Source of the DNA: an uncultured Christensenella sp.
GTDB lineage: Bacteria; Bacillota; Clostridia; Christensenellales; Borkfalkiaceae
DNA: 8,981 nucleotides
Direction of reading: 5' to 3'
NCBI GenBank assembly: GCA_905203015.1
Contig: CAJKUC010000025.1
Location: 1-8,981, forward strand
Shown one piece after another: positions 1 to 5,626 of this stretch. Numbering within the stretch: the stretch's first letter is position 1; the number at the start of each line of letters is the position of its first letter. The notes below the pieces were generated by a model. The model had not been told where the DNA came from, did not search any database, and saw only the letters and a program-made list of their open reading frames with translations. The position numbers were made by a program, and so were the translations under genes.

Positions 1-752
1 TCCAGCCCCACAAACGCCCCGCCGCAGATGAAGAGGATGTTCGTGGTGTCGATCCGCAGGCATTCCTGCTGCGGGTGTTTTCTGCCGCCCTGCGGGGGAA
101 CGGAAGCCACGGTGCTTTCGATGATTTTCAGAAGTGCCTGCTGTACGCCTTCGCCCGATACGTCGCGCGTGATAGACATATTTTCGCCCTTTCTTGCGAT
201 CTTATCGATTTCGTCGATATAGATGATGCCGCGTTGAGCGCGGGAAACGTCGTAATCGGCGTTCTGAATAAGTTTCAGAAGGATATTTTCCACGTCTTCG
301 CCCACATAGCCCGCTTCGGTGAGCGTGGTGGCGTCTGCCGCGGCGAACGGAACGTTCAGTATCTTCGCAAGCGTTTTTGCAAGAAGCGTTTTTCCGCTGC
401 CCGTAGGGCCTAAAAGCAGGATGTTGCTCTTTTCGATTTCCACGTCGTCGTCGCTCTTGTCCGAAAGGGAATTGATACGCTTGTAATGATTGTACACCGC
501 CACGGACAAAACGCGTTTCGCTTTATCCTGACCAACGATGTATTTATCGAGTTCCGCTTTGAGTTCGGCGGGCTTTTTAAGGGGAATCGCGGCGTTTTCC
601 GCTTCGTCCTTTTCCAATGCTTCGTCCAGCATCGTCTTGCATATTTCCACGCAATTATCGCAGATAAAACTGCCTTCCGGAGAGGCGATCAGTTGCCGTA
701 CTTCGCTTTCCCGCTTGCCGCAGAAGGAACAGTGTCTTTCTTTTTCAGCCAT
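1..752 (-). CDS. clpX: ATP-dependent Clp protease ATP-binding subunit ClpX (partial, C-terminus beyond window)
   Basis: ClpX is the hexameric AAA+ unfoldase that recognises substrates, unfolds them with ATP and threads them into ClpP in the cytoplasm. The first 250 codons are present; the family is usually about 420 residues, so the rest lies left of base 1. Visible in order: the N-terminal zinc-binding domain with Cys8-x2-Cys11 and Cys31-x2-Cys34; Walker A GPTGSGKT (residues 115-122); the pore-1 loop GYVGED with Tyr149; Walker B IIYIDEID with Asp180-Glu181; and the ClpX-specific RKH loop (224-226) inside PPQGGRKHPQQE. The IGF loop that docks on ClpP would lie beyond the edge. The start is fixed by AAGGAGG (763-769, minus strand) 10 nt upstream. 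It follows clpP by 148 bp on the same strand, in the usual tig-clpP-clpX order. The gap is long enough for a separate promoter, but I found no convincing one. No frame break is seen. Confidence 0.97.
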   Translation of the reverse strand, partial: MAEKERHCSFCGKRESEVRQLIASPEGSFICDNCVEICKTMLDEALEKDEAENAAIPLKKPAELKAELDKYIVGQDKAKRVLSVAVYNHYKRINSLSDKSDDDVEIEKSNILLLGPTGSGKTLLAKTLAKILNVPFAAADATTLTEAGYVGEDVENILLKLIQNADYDVSRAQRGIIYIDEIDKIARKGENMSITRDVSGEGVQQALLKIIESTVASVPPQGGRKHPQQECLRIDTTNILFICGGAFVGL

Positions 753-900
753 AATTTTTTTGCCTCCTTGTTTTGATCTCTTTTGTATCTTACGGTATAA
801 AACGGCGCGCAATTTCCGGATCCGGTTGCGGGGAAAGTGCGCGTCGGTGGTTCTCTTTCTATGCCCGAAATCGCTGAAAGAGGAGTGGGTTTTCCGTTTT

Positions 901-1494
901 TTACCGTCTTACGAATACCTTGTCGATCAGGCCGTATTCTTTTGCTTCATCCGCCGACATATAATTGTCGCGGTCGGTATCTTTTTCCACCACGGATAAA
1001 TCTTTCCCCGTGTTTTCAGCAAGAATACGATTGAGTTTCGCTTTGGTCTTCATGATATGATCCGCCTGAATTTTGATGTCGCTCGCCTGACCTTGCGCGC
1101 CGCCCAAAGGCTGGTGGATCATAATTTCGGAATTCGGAAGGGCATATCTTTTCCCTTTGGCTCCGCTGGAAAGAAGAAACGCGCCCATGCTCGCCGCCAT
1201 ACCGATACAGATCGTGGAAACGTCGCATTTCACGTAATTCATCGTATCGTAAATAGCCATACCCGCAGATACCGATCCGCCGGGGGAATTGATGTACAGG
1301 GAAATATCCTTTCCCGGTTCTTTCCCTTCGAGATAGATCAACTGCGCCACTACGGTGTTCGCCAGAGCGTCGTCGATTTCGCCGCTTAAAAACACGATAC
1401 GATCGTCGAGCAGACGGGAATAGAGATCATACGATCTTTCGCCCGCGCTCGTGCGCTCTACAACGTAGGGGATAAGCACGTTCTTTTCTTTCAT
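901..1494 (-). CDS. clpP: ATP-dependent Clp protease proteolytic subunit ClpP
   Basis: ClpP is the serine peptidase that forms a two-ring, 14-subunit chamber and degrades proteins fed in by ClpX or another Clp ATPase. At 197 residues it has the normal length. The catalytic triad is readable: Ser102 in GMAASMGAF, His127 in MIHQPLGGAQGQ and Asp176 in DTDRDNYMS. The oxyanion/strand motif SLYINSPGGSV and the C-terminal EAKEYGLID are also intact. The N-terminal NVLIPYVVERTSAGERSYD resembles Bacillus ClpP and includes the axial-loop segment. GGAGG (1503-1507, minus strand) lies 8 nt before the ATG, which settles the start. It sits 72 bp after tig and 148 bp before clpX, so tig-clpP co-transcription is likely. 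No CtsR-type heptad repeat is seen upstream. I see nothing unusual in the protein. Confidence 0.98.
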   Translation of the reverse strand: MKEKNVLIPYVVERTSAGERSYDLYSRLLDDRIVFLSGEIDDALANTVVAQLIYLEGKEPGKDISLYINSPGGSVSAGMAIYDTMNYVKCDVSTICIGMAASMGAFLLSSGAKGKRYALPNSEIMIHQPLGGAQGQASDIKIQADHIMKTKAKLNRILAENTGKDLSVVEKDTDRDNYMSADEAKEYGLIDKVFVRR

Positions 1495-1528
1495 TCACAC
1501 AGCCTCCGAATGATTTTTAACATTTTTT

Positions 1529-1545
1529 ACCCGCTTTAAACGGGT
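1529..1545 (-). other. Small inverted repeat between tig and clpP
   Basis: A 5-bp perfect stem (ACCCG/CGGGT) with a 7-nt loop sits in the 72-bp gap between tig and clpP. In the direction of transcription it is followed by A residues, not U, so it is not a standard intrinsic terminator. It could be a minor processing or attenuation structure, or chance. Confidence 0.25.
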
Positions 1546-1566
1546 TTTAAAACACTTTTTCCGAAA

Positions 1567-3180
1567 TTATTCGGCGTCTTTTTTTGCAGCGGTCTTTTTC
1601 GTCGCCGTTTTCTTTGCGGCGGGTTTCTTTTCCGCTGCGGTTTCGCCTGCTTCCGCTTTCTTGGCGGTGGCCTTTTTCGCGGCGGGTTTCTTTGCCGCAG
1701 GTTTCTTTTCTTCTGCCGCTTCGCTGTTTTCCGCTTTTTTCGCCGTCGTCTTCTTCGCGGCGGGTTTCTTTGCCGCAGGCTTCTTTTCTTCTGCCGCTTC
1801 GCTGTTTTCCGCTTTTTTCGCCGTCGTCTTCTTCGCGGCAGGCTTCTTAGCCGCGGGCTTCTTTTCCGCAGCCGCTTCGCTTCCGTCGGAATAGGTCATT
1901 TCGTTGTTGGCTTTCAGGAAATCGAACAGTTTCGTGATGATGATATCGTTTCTCAGATAATCGATCTGACGGGGATCGATCGTCTTTTCGTATTCTTCCG
2001 CGCTCTTGCCTACGGATTCCGCCTGTTCGGCAACTTTCGCGTTCACTTCTTCGTCGCTCGCTTCGATCTTTTCGTCTTTGATGATCTGCGAGATGATCAG
2101 TTGATTCAGAACGTTTCTCTTCGCCGCTTCTTCGTAGTTCTTGCGGAAGTCTTCCTTCGTCGTTTTGATGAAAGAAAGGTAATCGTCAAGTTTCAGCCCC
2201 TGATACATCAACTGATACTCGAAACGTCTTACGAGGTTATCGATTTCCGCTTCGATCATCGCCTGAGGAATTTCCGCTTCCGCGCCTTTCGCGATCTCGT
2301 TTAAAATCGCGTTTTCCGTGTCGTCGGTCGCTTTGGAATCCGCCTGTTTCTGTAAGCGTTCCTTCGTCTTTTCTTTATAGGCTTCCACGGTATCGCAGCC
2401 CGTCGCTTCTTTGATGAAAGCGTCGGTGAGTTCGGGTTTTTCTTTTGCGGAAAGGGAATTGAGCGTCACCTCGAAGATCGCCGCTTTGCCTTTCAGATCG
2501 GCAGCCTGATAATCTTCGGGGAAGGTGACGGAAATATCTTTCTTTTCGCCGACGTTCATGCCGATCACCTGATCCTCAAAGCCGGGAATGAATTGCCCGC
2601 TGCCGAGCGTAAGATCGAAACCGTGCGCTTCGCCGCCGTCGAATTTCACGCCGTCTACGCTGCCTACGAAATCGATATTCGCGATGTCGCCGTTTTGCGC
2701 GCTTCTGCCTTCCACGGCAACTTTGCGCGCGTTTCTTTCCAGCACTTTTTCGAGTTCGGCTTCTACGTCGGCGTCTTTAACATTATACGCGTAGCCCTGA
2801 ATTTTCATACCTTTGTACGAAGCGATCTTCACTTCGGGCTTCACGGGAACGGTGGCTGTCATCACCACTTTATCTTCGGTAAGTTCGTCCACCGATACGT
2901 CGGGATCGCCCACCGCGGTGAATTTTTCCGCTTCTTTGGAAAGGATATTTCCGTAGTTATCGGAAAAGAGGATATTCAACCCTTCTTCATAGAATACGCC
3001 CTTGCCGTACGCATGCTCGATCACGTTCTTGGGGGCTTTGCCCTTACGGAACCCGTTTACCGCGAATCTGCCGCGTTCTTTGACGTACGCTTTATTCTGC
3101 GCTTCGATCCATTCGTCCTTATCGAACGTCATCTTGATCTTAACGGTGCTTTTTTCTGCTGCTTTGGTAGTATACTTCAT
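1567..3180 (-). CDS. tig: Trigger factor (ribosome-associated chaperone/PPIase) with an unusual Lys/Ala/Pro repeat tail
   Basis: Trigger factor binds the ribosome next to the exit tunnel and shelters nascent chains; its FKBP-like domain is a peptidyl-prolyl isomerase. The N-terminal ribosome-binding domain is about residues 1-112, with the signature GFRKGKAP at 43-50. The PPIase domain is about 160-243, running from NGDIANIDFVGSVDG to FEVTLNSL and including FIPGFEDQVIGM. The C-terminal chaperone arms span about 113-158 and 245-427. A normal trigger factor ends near 430. This one continues for about 105 residues (433-537) as four copies of a 26-residue unit built on KKPAAKKPAAKKTTAKK, with 32 Lys and a net charge near +17. 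CAGGAGA (3190-3196, minus strand) is 9 nt before the ATG. It is first in tig-clpP-clpX and divergent from rqcH. The reading frame runs cleanly through the tail. The chaperone identity is certain; the role of the tail is unknown. Confidence 0.97.
   Translation of the reverse strand: MKYTTKAAEKSTVKIKMTFDKDEWIEAQNKAYVKERGRFAVNGFRKGKAPKNVIEHAYGKGVFYEEGLNILFSDNYGNILSKEAEKFTAVGDPDVSVDELTEDKVVMTATVPVKPEVKIASYKGMKIQGYAYNVKDADVEAELEKVLERNARKVAVEGRSAQNGDIANIDFVGSVDGVKFDGGEAHGFDLTLGSGQFIPGFEDQVIGMNVGEKKDISVTFPEDYQAADLKGKAAIFEVTLNSLSAKEKPELTDAFIKEATGCDTVEAYKEKTKERLQKQADSKATDDTENAILNEIAKGAEAEIPQAMIEAEIDNLVRRFEYQLMYQGLKLDDYLSFIKTTKEDFRKNYEEAAKRNVLNQLIISQIIKDEKIEASDEEVNAKVAEQAESVGKSAEEYEKTIDPRQIDYLRNDIIITKLFDFLKANNEMTYSDGSEAAAEKKPAAKKPAAKKTTAKKAENSEAAEEKKPAAKKPAAKKTTAKKAENSEAAEEKKPAAKKPAAKKATAKKAEAGETAAEKKPAAKKTATKKTAAKKDAE
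1570..1884 (-). repeat. Four tandem 78-bp coding repeats forming the trigger factor tail
   Basis: Read in the coding direction, the units are 1884-1807, 1806-1729, 1728-1651 and a diverged last unit of 81 bp, 1650-1570. Each encodes 26 residues (27 in the last): an acidic spacer such as NSEAAEE, then four KK pairs separated by PAA, PAA and TTA. By my count units 2 and 3 differ at 7 of 78 positions, and units 1 and 2 are identical over the 33 bases encoding the end of the unit. This suggests expansion by unequal crossing-over or slippage in multiples that keep the frame. The last unit has the most changes, ending KKDAE before the stop. Confidence 0.93.
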
Positions 3181-3304
3181 AATGAGTTTTCTCCTGACGA
3201 CCGTCTTGCATGCCCGTGATTTTGTGCGTTTTCCGGGCGGGTAAACGGCCTTATTTTTTTCTTTTTGTGCTTACTGCGAGATTTTTCGCTTTTTCGCTCC
3301 CTAC

Positions 3305-3333
3305 ATTTTACCATATTCTTTTAAGAAAATAAA
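3305..3333 (-). promoter_or_regulatory. Candidate tig promoter with extended -10
   Basis: On the minus strand, TAAAAT (3310-3305) is preceded by TGG, giving an extended -10 (TGn). A weak -35, TTTATT, lies 17 bp upstream (3333-3328). Transcription from here would leave a tig leader of about 115 nt. The good -10 and poor -35 suit an extended -10 promoter, but in such AT-rich DNA a chance match is possible. Confidence 0.45.
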
Positions 3334-3342
3334 GCGATTTTA

Positions 3343-3371
3343 TTTACAAATCGTGATTTTTCGGTTATAAT
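3343..3371 (+). promoter_or_regulatory. Sigma-A type promoter for rqcH
   Basis: TTTACA (3343-3348), one mismatch from the consensus -35, and a perfect TATAAT (3366-3371) are separated by 17 bp. The start site would be near 3378, giving a leader of about 90 nt. The leader contains an inverted repeat CGACGA/TCGTCG (3404-3409 and 3431-3436) and a small stem GTTCC/GGAAC (3441-3456) just ahead of the ribosome binding site. It lies back to back with the candidate tig promoter, about 10-40 bp apart, so one protein bound here could affect both. Confidence 0.8.
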
Positions 3372-3469
3372 TTAGGAAAAATGTTTTTTCGGGCGGCGCG
3401 CTTCGACGAAATTTTTCTTTTTTCGTTTCATCGTCGCCGTGTTCCGCTGCGGGAACGGGGAGGTATCGT

Positions 3470-5245
3470 ATGCCGCAGGACGCTTTTCATATCCGCAGGC
3501 TTGCCGAAGAATTGAACCGCACCCTTACGGGCGGGAAAGTCAATCGGGTGTCGCAGGCGGATAAAGACGAAATCACTCTTATTATATACACGAAAAACGG
3601 CACGCTTAAACTGATTCTGAACACAAACGCGTCTTTTGCGCGCGTCACCGTGCAGGATACGGAAAAACCGCCGCTTCTCGTGCCGCCGTCTTTCTGCATG
3701 CTTTTGCGCAAACATTTATCCGGCGGAGAGATTTTATCCGTGAAACAGGTGGGAAACGAACGGATTATCGCCGTGACGTTTTTATGTTTCAACGATTTTT
3801 CGGGCGGCGAAAAAATACTGTACGCGGAGTTGATGGGGAAATATTCCAACCTGATTTTAACGGAAAAAGGCGTGATTCTCGGCGCGTTGAAAAGCACGCC
3901 GCTTGAAAATTCGTCGGGCAGAGCGCTGTTTTCGGGCGCGCGGTATGCCTTGCCCGCGCCGCAGGAAAAAGTTCCGCCCACGGATATGCTCGCCATAGAA
4001 AACAGGTGGACGGAATTTGTATCGCTTGCGCCCGATTGCGGGAAAAACGACGGGGGCAGCGGCGAAAAAACGGCGTACGACGGCAATGAAAAAACAAACG
4101 GCGGAGACGACTTTTTTTACGGAGAAGAAGCCGCGAAATTCCTCTTCGGAAACGTTGCGGGAATCGCGTTGCCTACGGCGCGGCATATTCTTGAAAAAGC
4201 GAAAGAGCGCGGCGTATTGCAAAAAGACATCCCTGCGTTTTTCGTGCGTTTTTACGAGGAAGAGAAAACCGACGCGTATCTTTCAAAAGGCAAAGGCGGA
4301 TACGACGACTTTTTTGCTTTCCCGATCGACGGCGGGGAAAAAGCGGGATCTTTGAACGATGCGGAGGCGAAATATTACGTTTCGCGTAGCGAAAACAGAG
4401 CGTTCGGCGAAAAAAAGACGAAACTTGCCGCCGTGACGAACGGAAAAATCAAGAAGTGCGAAAAAAATCTTGCCGATACGCTTCGCAGACTTGCCGAAGC
4501 GGAAAATGCCGAAACGAACAGAGTGAAAGGCGAACTGGTGACGGCGAATATCTATAAAATAAAGAAAGGAGATTCCCTTCTGATTGCCGAAAACTGGTAC
4601 GACGGAGGGAAAGAGGAAAAAATCACGCTGGATAAAACGCTTTCCCCCGCGGCGAACGCGCAGAAATATTTTAAGACGTACGCGAAAGAGAAACGCACTA
4701 CGGAAGCCCTCCTTCCGAGAAAGGAAAAGGAAGAAGCGGAACTTTCGTATTTCCGTTCCGTGCTTACTTTCGTTTTCGCGGCGGAAAACGCGGACGATCT
4801 GAAAGAGACGGAAGAAGAATTGCGCGCGCTCGGCTTGTTGCCGCAGGAAAAGGCAAAAAAGAAAAAGACGGAAGAAGCCGTGCCTTTCCGGAAATATGCA
4901 GTAGACGGATTTACCATATTGGCGGGAAGAAACAACGTTTCCAACGACAGATTGCTGAAATATCTCGGCGCGGAAGATCTGTGGCTTCATACGCAGAAAT
5001 ATCATTCGGCGCACGTGGGGATTTTAAGCGACGGAAAGCATATTCCCGAGAACGTTCTGCTGGCGGCTTCGGAAATCTGCGCTCACTTTTCCGAGGCGAA
5101 AAACGGGGAGAAAATCGCCGTGGATTATACGATGAGAAAATACGTGAAAAAGCCGAAAAAAGCGGCGGCGGGATTTGTGTTTTATACGGATTACAAAACG
5201 TTATACGTTGCGGGAAACGCACATGAAAAGGAACGGACGGAATAA
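3470..5245 (+). CDS. rqcH: RqcH, ribosome-associated quality control factor (NFACT family, Rqc2 homologue)
   Basis: RqcH binds 50S subunits carrying a stuck peptidyl-tRNA and recruits tRNA-Ala to add a C-terminal alanine tail that marks the chain for degradation. Older annotations call it fibronectin-binding protein FbpA. The 591 residues are close to the 570 of the B. subtilis protein. Seen in order: NFACT-N domain with PPSFCMLLRKHLSGGEI (72-88) and LMGKYSNLIL (121-130); a low-complexity Gly/Asp/Lys linker (187-214); a helix-hairpin-helix segment (about 224-243); charged coiled-coil arms (about 318-350 and 400-455); and the C-terminal NFACT-R domain (about 472-581) with GRNNVSNDRLLKYLG and DLWLHTQKYHSAHVG. 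The functionally important Asp97-Arg98 of B. subtilis RqcH is Glu97-Arg98 here (GNERII). GGGGAGG (3457-3463) is 6 nt before the ATG. It is divergent from tig-clpP-clpX, whose ClpXP product degrades alanine-tailed chains in B. subtilis. Confidence 0.95.
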   Translation: MPQDAFHIRRLAEELNRTLTGGKVNRVSQADKDEITLIIYTKNGTLKLILNTNASFARVTVQDTEKPPLLVPPSFCMLLRKHLSGGEILSVKQVGNERIIAVTFLCFNDFSGGEKILYAELMGKYSNLILTEKGVILGALKSTPLENSSGRALFSGARYALPAPQEKVPPTDMLAIENRWTEFVSLAPDCGKNDGGSGEKTAYDGNEKTNGGDDFFYGEEAAKFLFGNVAGIALPTARHILEKAKERGVLQKDIPAFFVRFYEEEKTDAYLSKGKGGYDDFFAFPIDGGEKAGSLNDAEAKYYVSRSENRAFGEKKTKLAAVTNGKIKKCEKNLADTLRRLAEAENAETNRVKGELVTANIYKIKKGDSLLIAENWYDGGKEEKITLDKTLSPAANAQKYFKTYAKEKRTTEALLPRKEKEEAELSYFRSVLTFVFAAENADDLKETEEELRALGLLPQEKAKKKKTEEAVPFRKYAVDGFTILAGRNNVSNDRLLKYLGAEDLWLHTQKYHSAHVGILSDGKHIPENVLLAASEICAHFSEAKNGEKIAVDYTMRKYVKKPKKAAAGFVFYTDYKTLYVAGNAHEKERTE

Positions 5246-5279
5246 GTTTCCGATCGGCGGCAAGCGATCGGACGGAAAC
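5246..5279 (+). other. Hairpin immediately after the rqcH stop codon
   Basis: CCGATCG (5250-5256) pairs with CGATCGG (5265-5271) around an 8-nt loop. After a 4-nt bulge (ACGG), GTTT (5246-5249) pairs with AAAC (5276-5279). It starts at the base after the stop codon. There is no T-tract behind it, so it is more likely an mRNA 3'-end stabilising structure than an intrinsic terminator. Confidence 0.5.
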
Positions 5280-5313
5280 GCCGCAACGCCCGTATGATCC
5301 GTATGATGATTAC

Positions 5314-5353
5314 GCGATTGCGGGTGTGCGCGTTGACGCGCCCGCGCAATCGC
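5314..5353 (+). other. Long GC-rich hairpin downstream of rqcH
   Basis: GCGATTGCG (5314-5322) pairs perfectly with CGCAATCGC (5345-5353). Inside it GCGCG (5328-5332) pairs with CGCGC (5337-5341) around a TTGA tetraloop, so the element folds as a two-part stem with an internal loop. No T-tract follows. The TTGA loop overlaps the only TTGACG -35-like match in the region. Confidence 0.6.
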
Positions 5354-5361
5354 CCGCACAA

Positions 5362-5385
5362 TAAAATGTAAACTAAAATGTAAAC
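5362..5385 (+). repeat. Perfect 12-bp tandem direct repeat
   Basis: TAAAATGTAAAC occurs twice head to tail (5362-5373 and 5374-5385), an AT-rich island between two GC-rich hairpins. Each copy contains TAAAAT, one base from a -10 hexamer, but no -35 lies at a proper distance. The 12-bp period is near one helical turn, which fits paired binding of a regulator, but no family can be named. Confidence 0.9.
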
Positions 5386-5393
5386 GCGCGCAC

Positions 5394-5430
5394 GGGCGAG
5401 CCGTGAAAAGGCTTGCCGCCCGCGTTTTTT
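5394..5430 (+). terminator. Intrinsic terminator downstream of rqcH
   Basis: GGGCGAGCC (5394-5402) and GGCTTGCCGCCC (5410-5421) form a GC-rich stem with one G-T pair and either a short bulge or a shorter 8-bp pairing. The loop is GTGAAAA. Six T residues follow (5425-5430), then CTTTTCC. It lies about 150 bp after the rqcH stop, so it may end the rqcH transcript or act as an attenuator if dnaK transcription begins upstream of it. Confidence 0.65.
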
Positions 5431-5626
5431 CTTTTCCGCAAATTTTTTTTGTTTTCCGCGTTTAAGCGGACGGTTCGTCGGTTACATATAGATTGTAAAA
5501 AAAGTTCCCGGAATAAGGCGGCGGACGAAACGAGACGGATTCCGATCGGAAGATCGGGCGGATCGTTCGGGAAACGTCCGATGCGGGGAAAATAAATTCG
5601 GTTAAACAAAAGGAGCGTGATATATT

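Larger units (their letters stand above)
5246..5626 (+). other. Gene-free structured region between rqcH and dnaK
   Basis: No convincing gene is seen in these 381 bases. In order they hold a hairpin touching the rqcH stop, a long GC-rich hairpin, a 12-bp tandem repeat, a terminator-like hairpin with a T-tract, a TTCCGATCGGAA palindrome (5540-5551) and the dnaK ribosome binding site (5610-5615). TTCCGATCGG occurs twice, at 5248-5257 and 5540-5549. I did not find a CIRCE operator (TTAGCACTC-N9-GAGTGCTAA) or a strong dnaK promoter. The weak candidate is TTGACG (5333-5338), 18 bp from CACAAT (5357-5362). If used, it would start transcription upstream of the terminator hairpin. Confidence 0.6.

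Noticed and set aside
853..882. Inverted repeat CTCTTTC/GAAAGAG between clpP and clpX as a terminator
   Set aside because: The stem is 7 bp and AT-rich, the loop is 16 nt and no T-tract follows on the minus strand.
1584..1894. Plus-strand open frames with FAAGFF-type repeats opposite the trigger factor tail
   Set aside because: They are the antisense reading of the Lys/Ala codon repeats. They have no ribosome binding site, and the minus-strand frame continues a recognised protein.
5460..5485. Sigma-B-like match GTTTAA-N14-GGTTAC upstream of dnaK
   Set aside because: Only four of six bases fit the -10 type element, most Clostridia lack sigma-B, and matches this loose are expected by chance.
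5487..5492. TATAGA as a dnaK -10 element
   Set aside because: No acceptable -35 lies 16-18 bp upstream; the nearest, TTTAAG, is 20 bp away and matches poorly.
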